From RYN-133 sp036497285 (GTDB lineage Bacteria; Actinomycetota; Actinomycetes; Mycobacteriales; Jatrophihabitantaceae): a stretch of 64,000 nt of DNA. The DNA is taken from assembly GCA_036497285.1 (NCBI GenBank), contig DASXJR010000044.1:1-64000 (forward strand), written 5' to 3'. The stretch's first letter is position 1. Each line of letters opens with the position of its first letter. A program made the position numbers and the translations under genes. The notes under the pieces were generated by a model that was not told where the DNA came from, did not search any database, and was given only the letters and a program-made list of their open reading frames with translations. Of the stretch, positions 51,477 through 61,427 are shown piece after piece.

Positions 51477-52034
51477 ATGATTGACGAGACCCTCTTCGAG
51501 GCCGAAGAGAAGATGGAAAAGGCCGTGCACGTGGCTCGGGACGAACTCGGCGGTTTGCGCACCGGTCGGGCCAACGTGAGCGCCTTCGCCCGTCTGGTCG
51601 TCGACTACTACGGCGCCCCCACCCCGATCCCGCAGATGGCCACGGTCAGCGTGCCCGAGGCGCGGATGGCCGTGATCAAGCCCTACGACCCCGGCCAGCT
51701 GACCGCGATCGAGAAGGCGATCCGCGACAGCGATCTCGGGGTCAACCCGACCGACGACGGCACGATCATCCGGGTGGTCTTCCCACAGCTGACCGAGGAG
51801 CGCCGCCGCGACCTGGTGAAGGTCGCGCGGGGCAAGGGCGAGGACGCGAAGGTGGCGATCCGATCGATCCGGCGCCACGCCAAGGATGCCCTCGACAAGC
51901 TCGCCAAGGACGGCGAGACCGGCGAGGACGACGTGCACCGTGCCGAAGGCGAGCTGGACAAGCTGACCCACAAGTACACCGACCAGGTCGACGAGCAGGT
52001 CAAGGCGAAGGAAGCGGAGCTGCTCGAGATCTGA
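51477..52034 (+). CDS. frr: Ribosome recycling factor
   Basis: A 185-residue RRF that splits post-termination ribosomes with EF-G. Core motifs are LRTGRANVSAFARLVVDYYG and IRDSDLGVNPTDDGTIIRV, and the RRRDLVKVARGKGEDAKVAIR helix. Normal length. It follows pyrH by 23 bp. Confidence 0.97.
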   Translation: MIDETLFEAEEKMEKAVHVARDELGGLRTGRANVSAFARLVVDYYGAPTPIPQMATVSVPEARMAVIKPYDPGQLTAIEKAIRDSDLGVNPTDDGTIIRVVFPQLTEERRRDLVKVARGKGEDAKVAIRSIRRHAKDALDKLAKDGETGEDDVHRAEGELDKLTHKYTDQVDEQVKAKEAELLEI

Positions 52035-52058
52035 TGGCGCGCCACACGCCGGCAGCTC

Positions 52059-53009
52059 ATGCCTGACGACACCCCGCCGGCGCCGACCGCACGGGGTCTG
52101 GCCCGCGCCCGCCGGATCGGCGGCAAGCCCGCCACGCCCGTCCCACCCCAGACGCCCGAGCAGCAGGGACCGCCGCCCCTCGCCGCCGAGGTCGCCCGGG
52201 CGTCCAAGGCGGGCCGCAACCTCCCGGCGGCCATCGGCGTCGGTGTCGGCCTCGGGGCGCTGATCATCGCCTCGCTGTTCGTGTGGCGGCCGAGCTTCGC
52301 GATTCTGGTCGGCATCGCCTCGGCCTACGGCAGCTACGAGCTCGCCAAGGCGATCGCCAACAGCGGGGTTCGGGTCACCCTGCTGCCGGTGCTTGTCGGC
52401 GGCACCGCAACGCTGGTCGCAGCCTGGTTCGAGGGTCCCGAGGGCCTGGTCGCGGGCATCCTGCTGTCGGCCGTGGCGGTGCTGGTGTGGCGCCTCGGCG
52501 ACGGGGCAGAGCGGTTTCTCGCCGACGCCGGCGCCTCGGTGTTCGTGTTGCTGTACGTGCCGGCGCTGGCCGGGTTCGCCGTGCTGTCGGTACACGCCGA
52601 CGACGGCGCCGCCCGCATCCTGGCCTTTGCGGCGACCGTCGTCTGCAGCGACACCGGCGGCTACGCCACCGGCGTGTTGTTCGGTCGGCACCCGCTTGCG
52701 CCGATCGTGTCGAAGGCCAAGACGTGGGAGGGCTTCGCAGGGTCGGTGCTGTTCTGCTCGCTCGCGGGCGTGCTGTTCCTGACCCTCACCTTCCACCGAG
52801 CCTGGTGGACGGGGTTGCTGTTCGGCCTCGGGATCGTGGTCACCGCAACCCTCGGCGACCTGGGCGAATCGGTGATCAAGCGCGACCTCGACATCAAGGA
52901 CATGAGCAATCTGCTGCCAGGGCACGGCGGCCTGATGGACCGGCTCGACTCCATGCTCCCGTGCGCGGCCGTCGGCTACCTGCTGTTGTCGGCGTTCGCG
53001 CCAGGGTGA
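52059..53009 (+). CDS. cdsA: Phosphatidate cytidylyltransferase
   Basis: A 316-residue integral membrane enzyme making CDP-diacylglycerol. The first 60 residues are a Pro/Ala/Arg-rich cytosolic extension. About eight hydrophobic segments follow. The signature is near the C-terminus: SVIKRDLDIKDMSNLLPGHG and DRLDS. A DTGGYATG motif lies earlier. The stop overlaps the next GTG. Confidence 0.96.
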   Translation: MPDDTPPAPTARGLARARRIGGKPATPVPPQTPEQQGPPPLAAEVARASKAGRNLPAAIGVGVGLGALIIASLFVWRPSFAILVGIASAYGSYELAKAIANSGVRVTLLPVLVGGTATLVAAWFEGPEGLVAGILLSAVAVLVWRLGDGAERFLADAGASVFVLLYVPALAGFAVLSVHADDGAARILAFAATVVCSDTGGYATGVLFGRHPLAPIVSKAKTWEGFAGSVLFCSLAGVLFLTLTFHRAWWTGLLFGLGIVVTATLGDLGESVIKRDLDIKDMSNLLPGHGGLMDRLDSMLPCAAVGYLLLSAFAPG

Positions 53010-53560
53010 CCACCCCGAGGCGTGTCGACGCTGCTCAGGTCGTTTCCGAGGTACAGGCGTTGCCGCGCGATCGCACCACCTTCGTCGGCATCGACGGCTA
53101 CGGCGGCTCGGGCAAATCCACCCTGGCCGCACTCATCGCCGAGGCGGTGCCCGAGGCCGCCGTCGTGCACGCCGACGACTTCGCCTCGCCGTCGATCCCG
53201 GAGTGGGACCACGCTCGGTTCTGTACGCAGGTGGTCGTCCCGCTCGTGGACGGATGTCCCGCCCGCTACCAACGCTGGGACTGGCACACCGATACCGGCG
53301 CAGAGTGGCACGATGTCCCCGTCGGCGCGCTGTTGATCGTCGAAGGGGTGTCGTCCACGCGCGCCGACATCCCCGCACCGTGGGACCTGACGATCTGGGT
53401 CGAGGCGCCGGAGGAACTGCGGCTGGCGCGGGCGCTCGAGCGCGACGGCCCGGACATGCTCGCCACCTGGCTTGCGGTCTGGCTTCCGGAAGAGAGCGCG
53501 TACGTCGCCCGGGAGCGCCCCCAGGATCGGGTCGACCTGATCGTCCCCGGATACTCCTGA
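53006..53560 (+). CDS. Uridine kinase-like P-loop protein
   Basis: A 184-residue P-loop NTPase. The Walker A is GYGGSGKST (about residues 29-37) and HADDFA provides an acidic site. It resembles the uridine/pantothenate-kinase-like group (Udk-like), common in actinomycetes, with unknown substrate. GTG 53006 overlaps the cdsA stop (GTGA). Confidence 0.87.
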   Translation: MTTPRRVDAAQVVSEVQALPRDRTTFVGIDGYGGSGKSTLAALIAEAVPEAAVVHADDFASPSIPEWDHARFCTQVVVPLVDGCPARYQRWDWHTDTGAEWHDVPVGALLIVEGVSSTRADIPAPWDLTIWVEAPEELRLARALERDGPDMLATWLAVWLPEESAYVARERPQDRVDLIVPGYS

Positions 53561-53579
53561 CTCGTGCCAGGGTGGGCGC

Positions 53580-54050
53580 ATGCGTCCGTCCCTGTTCGAG
53601 TTCGCCGGCGGCGAGCCGGCGTTTCTTGCGCTCGCCTACGCGCACCACGCCCGGTGCCTGGCCGATTCCGAACTGAACCACCCGTTCTCGCATCCGGGCC
53701 AGCACCCGCAGCACGTCGAGCGGCTGGCGGCCTACTGGGCCGAGGTGCTCGGCGGACCGCCGGCCTACTCGCAGCTTTGTGGCGATCAGTCGCGCTTGCA
53801 GCACATGCACGCCGGTAACGGCGGCGGCATGCACGACCTCGGGCGGCGGTTCGTCGCATGCTTCGACGCCGCGATGGACGACGCCGGGCTGCCCGACGAC
53901 CTCGAGTTCCGCGCCGCCATGCACCGGTACATGGAATGGGCGGTCGCCGACGTGCTCGTGTACGCGCCGTCCGGGAGCGAGGTACCGGTCGTCCTGCCCA
54001 TGCCGCATTGGACGTGGGAGGGGTTGTCGATCTCTCGTCAAGGGGGCTAG
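53580..54050 (+). CDS. Truncated-haemoglobin-like (group II) protein
   Basis: A 156-residue globin-like protein. A group II truncated haemoglobin pattern is suggested by LFEFAGGEPAFLALAYAHH, LAAYWAEVLGGPPAYS and RLQHMHAG, the last with the likely proximal histidine. Such proteins bind O2 or NO or act in redox chemistry. The C-terminus MPHWTWEGL is an added tail typical of actinomycete members. ATG 53580 follows the kinase gene by 19 bp. Confidence 0.83.
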   Translation: MRPSLFEFAGGEPAFLALAYAHHARCLADSELNHPFSHPGQHPQHVERLAAYWAEVLGGPPAYSQLCGDQSRLQHMHAGNGGGMHDLGRRFVACFDAAMDDAGLPDDLEFRAAMHRYMEWAVADVLVYAPSGSEVPVVLPMPHWTWEGLSISRQGG

Positions 54051-54135
54051 ATCACCGACGTCCACATCTCCGGACACCTGACCCCCTGAGGACGAGACGC
54101 GGCCGCGGCGCATGCTCTGGGACAATGGCGAGGTC

Positions 54136-55221
54136 ATGACCTCGCTACCCCTCGTCTTCGACGCGCCGCGCCGCGGCAAGCCACCGGCCCACCTCGCCGA
54201 CCTCGACGTCCCGGGCCGCCGGGCCGCGGTCGCCGCGCTCGGCCTGCCCGAGTTCCGCGCGGACCAGCTCTCGCGGCACTACTTCGGCCGGTTCGAGACC
54301 GATCCCGACCAGATGAGCGACCTGCCCGCCGCCGCACGCGAGCAGGTACGCGCCGCTGTGCTGCCTGCGCTGCTGACCGAGGTCCGCACGCTCGAGACCG
54401 ACTCCGGCACGACCCGCAAGACGTTGTGGCGCCTTCACGACGGTGCGCTGGTCGAGTCGGTGCTGATGCGTTACCCCGACCGGATCACCGTGTGCGTCTC
54501 GAGCCAGGCCGGGTGCGGCATGGCCTGCCCGTTCTGCGCCACCGGCCAGGGCGGGCTGACCCGCAATCTGTCGACGGCCGAGATCGTCGACCAGGTCGTC
54601 GCGGCAGCCCGGGTCGCGCGCGACCAGTTCGGCGGTCGGCTGTCGAACGTGGTCTTCATGGGCATGGGCGAGCCGCTCGCCAACTATGCCCGGCTCGCCG
54701 CCGCGCTGCACCGGCTGATCGACCCGGCACCGGCCGGGCTCGGCCTGTCGCAGCGCTCGCTGACCGTGTCGACGGTGGGACTGGTTCCGGCCATCGGCAA
54801 GCTCACCAACGAGGGGCTCAACGTCACCTTGGCGGTGTCCCTGCACGCGCCCGATGACGAACTGCGCGACACCCTCGTCCCGGTGAACACCCGGTGGAAG
54901 GTCGCGGAGGTCCTCGGCGCGGCCGACGACTACGCCGCCCGCACCGGGCGGCGCTACTCCGTCGAGTACGCCATGATCCGCGACGTGAACGACCACGGCT
55001 GGCGAGCCGACCTGCTCGGCGACCTGCTCGCCCCGCGTCGCGCGCACGTCAACCTCATCCCGCTCAATCCGACGCCCGGATCGCAGTGGGACGCCTCGCC
55101 CAAGCCGGTCGAGCGCGAATTCGTGCGCCGCCTCGAGGCGCACGGAGTACCCGTTACCGTTCGCGACACCCGCGGTCGCGAGATCGACGGCGCCTGCGGC
55201 CAGCTTGCCGCCACTGGGTAG
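54136..55221 (+). CDS. rlmN: Dual-specificity 23S rRNA/tRNA adenine C2-methyltransferase RlmN
   Basis: A 361-residue radical SAM enzyme. The cluster cysteines are C127, C131 and C134 in CGMACPFC. The methyl-carrying cysteine pair includes C354 in DGACGQ. It methylates A2503 of 23S rRNA and A37 of some tRNAs. ATG 54136 has GCGAGG just upstream; ATG 54112 is an alternative. It follows the translation/lipid block as in many actinomycetes. Confidence 0.96.
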   Translation: MTSLPLVFDAPRRGKPPAHLADLDVPGRRAAVAALGLPEFRADQLSRHYFGRFETDPDQMSDLPAAAREQVRAAVLPALLTEVRTLETDSGTTRKTLWRLHDGALVESVLMRYPDRITVCVSSQAGCGMACPFCATGQGGLTRNLSTAEIVDQVVAAARVARDQFGGRLSNVVFMGMGEPLANYARLAAALHRLIDPAPAGLGLSQRSLTVSTVGLVPAIGKLTNEGLNVTLAVSLHAPDDELRDTLVPVNTRWKVAEVLGAADDYAARTGRRYSVEYAMIRDVNDHGWRADLLGDLLAPRRAHVNLIPLNPTPGSQWDASPKPVEREFVRRLEAHGVPVTVRDTRGREIDGACGQLAATG

Positions 55222-55230
55222 CACCCGCCC

Positions 55231-57363
55231 ATGGCGCTGCGCGACCTTCGTGTGCTGCTGCGCGACGCCGTCAAGCTCGACCGGACCCAGTCCGATCCGC
55301 TTGTGGCGACGCGCAACGCCGTCGGCATCGCGCTCCCGCTCAGCATTGCCGAGCTGACCAGTACCGCTGCCTCCGGGCTGGCCCCGACGATCGGTGCGAT
55401 GCAGACCGGGTTCGCCGACCGGCCCGGCCCCTACCGGCTGCGCGCACTGCGGATGTTCGGATGCGCCCTGGTGGCGGGCGTGACCAGCGCGTTGGCGGTG
55501 CTCGCGTCGCGCAATGATCTCGCGTCGGTCGCGCTGTTGCTGGTGCTCGCGTTCGTCGCCGGGCTGCTCGTCACCGGCGGCCCGGCCGCCACCCAGGTGG
55601 GCATTGCCGGTACGGCCACCGCGATCGTGCTGGGACACCTGCCGCAGCCGCCTGGCGTGGCGGTCACGGTGGGGCTGCTCGTGCTCACCGGCGGCGCGGG
55701 CCAGGCCGTGCTCGCCGTCGCGGCGTGGCCCCTGGGCCGACACCAACCGGAACGGCGGGCGCTCGCCGGGCTCTATCGCGAGTTGGCGGCGGCCGCACAC
55801 CGGCCCGGCGGTACCGGTGCCGGGCCGCAGGCGACCGCGACGGTGGAATCGGTACGCAAGACGCTGTACGGACTGGGTCACGATCACGGACCCAGCGTCG
55901 AGGCCTACCGCGTGCTGCTCGACCAGGCCGAGCGCATCCGGCGCGAGATCGTGGTCATCGCCGCGTTGGTCGAGCGGCTGGCGGGCGGGGGCGGGAGCGT
56001 CGACGCGGGCCTGGTGCGCGCGGCGCTCGGGTCGTGCGGCGATGTGCTCGCCGCGGTCGCCGACGCGCTGGCCCGGGGCCGCGAGGTGGCGCGGACGGCG
56101 CTGGGTCCGGCACGCGATCACGTACGCCGGGCGGTGACCCGGCTGGAGGCGACCGACGACCTCACCGGACGTGCCGCGGCCGCACGGCTGCGCGCGCTGG
56201 CCGGCCAGCTGCGCGCCGTGCTCGAGACCACCGCCACCGGCGCGAGCGAAGGCCGGCGTCCGGAGGCGGCGGACGTTCCCGGGGCGCCGCGGCTGCGCGA
56301 TCCGATCGCCGCGCTGCGTGCGAACCTGGCGCCTGATTCCCAGGTGCTGCGGCACGCCGTTCGCACCGCGCTGCTGGTAGCCGGTACCGACCTCGTGGTG
56401 CGCGTCGTCGGTTACCAGCACGGTTACTGGGTAGCGCTCACGGTGCTGGTCGTGCTGCGTCCGGACTTCAGTTCGACCTTTCAGCGTGCGGTGATGCGCG
56501 TGTTGGGAACCGTGATCGGCCTCGTGCTGGCCACCGAGTTGCTGCAGTGGATCCCGGGTGGGGACTGGTACCGCATCGCCCTCATCGCGCTCTGCTACTT
56601 CGGCGTGCGGCTGGCCGGGCCGGCCAATGTCGGGCTGGTCGCGGTGGCGCTGAGCGCGCTGATCGTCGTGCTGCTCGCCGTCAACGGGGTGGCACCGCAG
56701 GAGACGCTCGTGGAACGGTCGATCGCGACCGTGATCGGCGGCGCGCTCGCCTTGGTGGCCGTGCTGTTCCGCCCGGTCTGGGAACGGGATCGGCTGCCGG
56801 CCAGACTCGGTGACCTGCTGGCTGCGTACCGCGCCTACCTGGACGTGCTCGCCGACCCGTCGTCCGAACTCGTCGACCGGCAACGGGACCGCGCGGCGGC
56901 GCGACGGGCCCGCACCAACGCGGTCGCGTCACTCGAACGCGCGCGCAGCGAGCCGGTCGTCGGCGCCGACGAAGTCGATCTCGGCGAGAGCGTGCTGGCC
57001 AACTCGCATCGCGTCGTGCACGCGTTGATGACCATCGACAGTGTGCGCGCAACGATCCACGACGCCGGGCTCCCGCCGCAGTTGCAGGAACTGCTGCGTG
57101 CCGCCTCGGACGCCCTCGCCGCCGCCGCCGACACGGTGCGAATCGGCACGCCACCGACCGGAACCTCGTCGTTGCGCCCGTTGCAGGACGCCCTTTACGC
57201 TGCGCTGCGTGCCGCGCCGGAGCGGGTCGGCGGCGCGGAGGTCGCGGGCGCCCTGGCCGATGCGACCGATCGGCTCGCGAACGCCATCGACACGCTCATC
57301 GCCGGACTGCGACGTCGACTGGCGAGACCGCCCGAAGCCGTGGGGAGTACCGTCGCGCCGTGA
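55231..57363 (+). CDS. FUSC-family membrane protein
   Basis: A 710-residue protein with two membrane halves. Hydrophobic clusters occur in about 25-190 and 380-520. Each half is followed by a soluble helical part. The middle VGYQHGYWVALTVLVVLRPD is the hallmark of FUSC/YccS-type proteins, which are linked to export of aromatic acids or stress metabolites. ATG 55231 is nine bases after the rlmN stop. The stop overlaps the S9 peptidase GTG. Confidence 0.9.
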   Translation: MALRDLRVLLRDAVKLDRTQSDPLVATRNAVGIALPLSIAELTSTAASGLAPTIGAMQTGFADRPGPYRLRALRMFGCALVAGVTSALAVLASRNDLASVALLLVLAFVAGLLVTGGPAATQVGIAGTATAIVLGHLPQPPGVAVTVGLLVLTGGAGQAVLAVAAWPLGRHQPERRALAGLYRELAAAAHRPGGTGAGPQATATVESVRKTLYGLGHDHGPSVEAYRVLLDQAERIRREIVVIAALVERLAGGGGSVDAGLVRAALGSCGDVLAAVADALARGREVARTALGPARDHVRRAVTRLEATDDLTGRAAAARLRALAGQLRAVLETTATGASEGRRPEAADVPGAPRLRDPIAALRANLAPDSQVLRHAVRTALLVAGTDLVVRVVGYQHGYWVALTVLVVLRPDFSSTFQRAVMRVLGTVIGLVLATELLQWIPGGDWYRIALIALCYFGVRLAGPANVGLVAVALSALIVVLLAVNGVAPQETLVERSIATVIGGALALVAVLFRPVWERDRLPARLGDLLAAYRAYLDVLADPSSELVDRQRDRAAARRARTNAVASLERARSEPVVGADEVDLGESVLANSHRVVHALMTIDSVRATIHDAGLPPQLQELLRAASDALAAAADTVRIGTPPTGTSSLRPLQDALYAALRAAPERVGGAEVAGALADATDRLANAIDTLIAGLRRRLARPPEAVGSTVAP

Positions 57364-59351
57364 CCGCATTTGATGATCTTGGAACGTTCGCTGCGATGCC
57401 GCGGTTGACAGCCCTGGCGCTGTCCACCGACGGCAGCCGGTTGGTCGCGACTGTGCAGGAGCCGGACGCGAAGGGCGCGCGTTACGCCTCAGCGCTGTGG
57501 GAACTCGATCTGACTGGCGCGGCGGCGGCGCGCCTGACCTTCTCGGACAAGGGCGAGGCGGGCGCGGTGTTCGCGCCGGACGGCTCGCTGTTGTTCACCT
57601 CGACCCGTCCGGACCCGGACGGCACCGAGGACGAGGCTGCGCTGTGGCAGCTCCCGCCGCGCGGCGAGCCGGCGGTGCGCGCGCGTCGGTCAGGTGGGCT
57701 GGCCGCCCCGGTGGTGGCGACCTCGTCCGGGCACGTCCTGGTCACCGGAAGCCGGCTCGTCCGCTCCGATGACGCGGACGACGCCGAGCGGCGCAAAACC
57801 CGCAAGGACCGCAAGATCAGCGCGATCATGCACGCCGGCATGCCGATCCGGTTCTGGGACCACGAGCTCGACGCGGAGTCGGCCCGGCTGCTCGTGCTCG
57901 CACCGGGGGAGCACGAAGCGCGCGACCTCGCTCCGTACGCCGAGCTGGAACTGACCGAGCCGGACGCGTCGATCAGCGCCGACGGTGCGACCGTGGCGGC
58001 CACTTGGCGCCGATCGGCACCGGGCGGGATGTGCCCGTCGTCGGTCGTCACGATCGACGTCGCTACGACCACGCGGCACGTCCTGCTCGCCGCCGACGCG
58101 GACCGGCAGTACATGGGCCCGCGAATCAGCCCGGACGGTGCGCGGGTGGCCGCGCTGCGGTCGGTCCATGCGCGCTTCGACCGTCCGTTCCACGAGGAGG
58201 TGGTGATCGCGCCGCTCGGGGGTGACCCGGTGGTGGCCGACCTCGGTGATTTGTATCCGAACGAGTGGGTGTGGGCACCCGACTCGCAGCGGCTCTACGT
58301 GGCCGGCGACCTGCACGGGCGCGGCGCGGTGCTGGCCGTCGACCCGGCAACCGGGTTCGTCGAGCAGCGTCTGGTCAGCGACGCGTCCTACAGCTCGCTG
58401 TGCCCGTCGCCCGACGGCAGGGTTCTGTACGCGCTGCGCTCGGCGATCGACTCGCCGCCCCGTCCCGTCGTCATCGACACGTCGATGGAAGACCAGTCGC
58501 CACCGCTGCTGTCGGCTCCAGGGACGATCGCGGAGCTTCCCGGCGATCTGGTCGAGCTGAACGCGACCGGCCCGGGCGGCGACCCGGTGCACGGCTGGCT
58601 GTGTTTGCCGCCGACCGGCGACCAGCCCGCGCCGGTGATGTTGTGGATCCACGGCGGTCCGATGAGCTCGTTCAACGCGTGGAGCTGGCGGTGGAACCCG
58701 TGGGTGGCGGTGGCGCGGGGCTGGGCGGTGGTGCTGCCCGACCCCGCGATCTCGACGGGCTACGGGCAGCGTTGGCTCGACCGCGCCTGGCCGTATCGCG
58801 CCGCGGACGTGTTCGCCGACTGCACCGCGGTGCTCGACTCGGTGCTCGAACTGCCCGACGTCGACGGCTCGCGGATCGCTTGCCTCGGGGCGTCCTTCGG
58901 TGGCTACATGACGAACTGGGTCGCGGGCCACGCCGCGGAGCGGTTCCAGGCGATCGTCACGCATGCCGGTCTGTACGCGCTGGATCAGCAGCACAAGACG
59001 ACCGACATGGCGCACTTCAAGACCGGCGTCTTCGGCGAGCCCGCCGAGCACCCGGACTGGTACCGCGAGAACTCGCCGCACTACGGCCTGGTGGGCGACG
59101 TGCCGATGCTGGTCATCCACGGCAACCGCGACTACCGCGTCCCGATCGGTGAGGCGCTGCGGCTGTGGTGGGACCTGGTCAGCGGGTGGGACGGCGACCC
59201 CGAGGACATGCCGCACCGGTTCCTGCAATTGACCGGCGAGAACCACTGGGTGCTCTCGCCGGCCAACGCAGAAATCTGGTACGACGCCGTGCTCGGGTTC
59301 TGTGCGCAACACGTCCTCGGACAGAAATGGACGCCGTCCGCGCTGCTCTGA
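57360..59351 (+). CDS. S9-family prolyl oligopeptidase-like serine peptidase
   Basis: A 663-residue peptidase. The first part (about 1-390) is a beta-propeller with blades such as SALWELDLTGAAAARL. The C-terminal alpha/beta hydrolase (about 400-663) has GxSxGG with S512 in GASFGGYM, an aspartate in GNRDYRVP and a histidine in GENHWVL. It resembles dipeptidyl/acylaminoacyl peptidases. No signal peptide is visible, so it is probably cytosolic. GTG 57360 overlaps the FUSC stop (GTGA). Confidence 0.92.
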   Translation: MTAFDDLGTFAAMPRLTALALSTDGSRLVATVQEPDAKGARYASALWELDLTGAAAARLTFSDKGEAGAVFAPDGSLLFTSTRPDPDGTEDEAALWQLPPRGEPAVRARRSGGLAAPVVATSSGHVLVTGSRLVRSDDADDAERRKTRKDRKISAIMHAGMPIRFWDHELDAESARLLVLAPGEHEARDLAPYAELELTEPDASISADGATVAATWRRSAPGGMCPSSVVTIDVATTTRHVLLAADADRQYMGPRISPDGARVAALRSVHARFDRPFHEEVVIAPLGGDPVVADLGDLYPNEWVWAPDSQRLYVAGDLHGRGAVLAVDPATGFVEQRLVSDASYSSLCPSPDGRVLYALRSAIDSPPRPVVIDTSMEDQSPPLLSAPGTIAELPGDLVELNATGPGGDPVHGWLCLPPTGDQPAPVMLWIHGGPMSSFNAWSWRWNPWVAVARGWAVVLPDPAISTGYGQRWLDRAWPYRAADVFADCTAVLDSVLELPDVDGSRIACLGASFGGYMTNWVAGHAAERFQAIVTHAGLYALDQQHKTTDMAHFKTGVFGEPAEHPDWYRENSPHYGLVGDVPMLVIHGNRDYRVPIGEALRLWWDLVSGWDGDPEDMPHRFLQLTGENHWVLSPANAEIWYDAVLGFCAQHVLGQKWTPSALL

Positions 59352-59371
59352 CCCCTGGTCCAAGTCGTCGA

Positions 59372-59767
59372 TCAGACCGCTACGGTTCCGCGGCACGTCT
59401 CGCCGGTCGCGGGGCGGGTGGCCCGGAAGACCACGTGATCGGTGCCGGCGCGGTTGCCGATCAACCGGTTCACCGAGAACGAGCCGCTCGGCGCGGTCGT
59501 GGTGGCGCTGCCGTGGCGCACCAGCGTGGCGTTGTCGCGGATGCTCCACCGCCACGACTGTCCGGCGCGATTGCTGTCGACCTGTCCCTCGACCTCGATG
59601 CGGCCGTCGTCGTGCTTGGCCTTCAGTTTCCAGCTCGCGTGCGCCGAGCAGGTGCCGCTCGACTGGACGCCACCGCCGCCGCTGGCGGCCGCTGCCGGCG
59701 CGAGCACGAGACCGAGGCCGAGCGCCGTGGACAGGCTTGCGGTGAGTGCGGTACGCGTGTTGATCAT
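59372..59767 (-). CDS. Small secreted protein of unknown function
   Basis: A 131-residue protein with a signal peptide (RTALTASLSTALGLGLVLAPAAAA) ending near residue 29. The mature part is about 100 residues with two cysteines, in SGTCSAHASWKLKAKHDD and GETCRGTVAV, that could form a disulfide. The beta-strand pattern and charges suggest a small immunoglobulin-like fold. The ATG at 59767 follows GGAGGAG. I do not recognise a family. It is convergent with the S9 gene. Confidence 0.85.
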   Translation of the reverse strand: MINTRTALTASLSTALGLGLVLAPAAAASGGGGVQSSGTCSAHASWKLKAKHDDGRIEVEGQVDSNRAGQSWRWSIRDNATLVRHGSATTTAPSGSFSVNRLIGNRAGTDHVVFRATRPATGETCRGTVAV

Positions 59768-59828
59768 CAGAAACTCCTCCGGTGAATGGGATCTACGAGG
59801 AGGAGCCTCTGTCCGCAAGGGATCTAGC

Positions 59829-59869
59829 GTCGATCGGACGGTCGTCTTAGTACCGGCCGTCCGATCGAC
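59829..59869 (-). terminator. Hairpin terminator after the DHA2 efflux gene
   Basis: A perfect 13-bp stem GTCGATCGGACGG (59829-59841) and CCGTCCGATCGAC (59857-59869) with a 15-nt loop. It lies directly downstream of the minus-strand MFS stop and upstream of the small secreted gene. No clear U-tract, so termination may be partial. Confidence 0.55.
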
Positions 59870-59874
59870 GACGA

Positions 59875-61392
59875 TCAGGCTGTGGCCGCTTCGAGCTCCG
59901 GCTCGGGGGCGACGGGCCGCCGGGTACGGATCGCGAACGCGACCAGCAGCCACGTCGCGGCCAGGAACAGCGTCGCCGTCCAGAACGACCGGTCGGCGGC
60001 GACCACGAACACGTGTCGTGCAGCGGCCGCGGGGGACAGGCCGGGGTCGACATTCGCCTGGGCATCACTGGCGGCAGTGCCGAACACGGTGACCAGGACC
60101 GCGAGGCCGAGCGATCCGCCGACCTGCTGCATCACGTTGACCAGTCCGGACGCCGCTCCGGCGTCGGCCGGCTCCACTCCGTCCAGGGCAGCCGTGGTGA
60201 GCGGGACGAACGCGAGCCCGTTACCGAGCCCGAACACCATCAGCGGCCCGACCAGGTCGAGGTAGTTGCTCGTCTCGGAAAGCTGCGTCAGCCAGAGCAT
60301 GCCGAGCGTCGAGAAGGTGATCCCGATGATCATCATGCGCTGGTCGCCGAGGCGTTCCACCAGGAACCGGGCGGACAGCTGCGACGCGATGAACACCACC
60401 GCGGTCAGCGGCAGGAAGGCGAAGCCGGTCTTCAGGTCGCTGTAGCCGAGCACGCCACGCAGGAACTGGGTCAGGAAGAAGAACATGCCCATCATTCCCG
60501 CGACCAGCAGCAGCCGAGCGAGGTACGAACTGCTCCGGTTGCGGCTGGCGAACAGGCGCAGCGGGGTGATCGGTTCCTCGGCGCGCATCTCGATCGACAC
60601 GAAGGCGGCGAGCAGCACCAGGCCGAGAGCGAACGAGCCGACCGTCTCGAGCGTCGCCCAACCGTTGGTCGCGGCGTGGACGAAGCCGTAGACGAGTGCG
60701 GTCATGCCGATCGTCGAAGTCAGTGCCCCGGCCAGGTCGAAGCGGCCACTGTTGCGTTCGGTCTCCGGCAAGGTCGTCCGCCCGAGCACGAGCAGCACCA
60801 GGCCGATCGGGACGTTGACGAACAGGACCCAGCGCCACGAGGCCCATTCGGACAGCATTCCGCCGGCGATCAGGCCGACGGCTGCGCCACCGATCGAGAC
60901 CGCGGTGTAGAGGCCGATCGCGCGGGTGCGCTCACGACCCTGCGGGAACATCGTCATGAGCAGGGCGAGCGCTGACGGCGAGGCGAGCGCGCCGCCGACG
61001 CCCTGCACGGCGCGGGCGATCAGCAGTTCGGCCGGGTTCTGCGCGAACCCGCCGACGAGCGAGGCGACGCTGAACAGGGCGATGCCGGCGAGGAACACGC
61101 GACGGCGGCCGAGCAGGTCGCCGGCGCGGGCACCGAGCAGCAGCAGCCCGCCGAAGGTCAGGGTGTAGGCGTTGACGACCCAGGACAGCCCGGTGGAAGA
61201 GAAGCCGAGGGCGTTCTTGATGTCGTGCAGCGCGATGTTCACGATGGTCGCGTCGAGCACGACCATCAGTTGGCTGGTGAGGATGATTGCTAAGACGACA
61301 TTGACGAGACCGGCGGCGTTACGGGCCCCGGTCCGCCGCCCCAACTGGTGTGCGGCGTCACGCGCCGCGCGGGACGGAGCTTGCACAGACAC
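59875..61392 (-). CDS. DHA2-type MFS drug efflux transporter
   Basis: A 505-residue transporter with about 14 hydrophobic segments, as in the EmrB/QacA group. LDATIVNIALHDI is the family motif D1. GARAGDLLGRRRVFL is motif A and YTAVSIGGAAVGLIAGGMLS is motif C, the antiporter motif. GTG 61392 has GAGG upstream. It is divergent from a TetR gene and is probably repressed by it through two palindromes in the shared 126-bp gap. Substrates are likely toxic hydrophobic or cationic compounds. Confidence 0.94.
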   Translation of the reverse strand: MSVQAPSRAARDAAHQLGRRTGARNAAGLVNVVLAIILTSQLMVVLDATIVNIALHDIKNALGFSSTGLSWVVNAYTLTFGGLLLLGARAGDLLGRRRVFLAGIALFSVASLVGGFAQNPAELLIARAVQGVGGALASPSALALLMTMFPQGRERTRAIGLYTAVSIGGAAVGLIAGGMLSEWASWRWVLFVNVPIGLVLLVLGRTTLPETERNSGRFDLAGALTSTIGMTALVYGFVHAATNGWATLETVGSFALGLVLLAAFVSIEMRAEEPITPLRLFASRNRSSSYLARLLLVAGMMGMFFFLTQFLRGVLGYSDLKTGFAFLPLTAVVFIASQLSARFLVERLGDQRMMIIGITFSTLGMLWLTQLSETSNYLDLVGPLMVFGLGNGLAFVPLTTAALDGVEPADAGAASGLVNVMQQVGGSLGLAVLVTVFGTAASDAQANVDPGLSPAAAARHVFVVAADRSFWTATLFLAATWLLVAFAIRTRRPVAPEPELEAATA

Positions 61393-61427
61393 GAGCAGAA
61401 CCTCGATCGGAGTAGTAGCATCGATGA

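Noticed and set aside
54145..56883. Long minus-strand open frame opposite rlmN and the FUSC gene
   Set aside because: It crosses two convincing plus-strand genes and gives low-complexity Arg/Gly/Gln-rich sequence typical of antisense GC-rich DNA.
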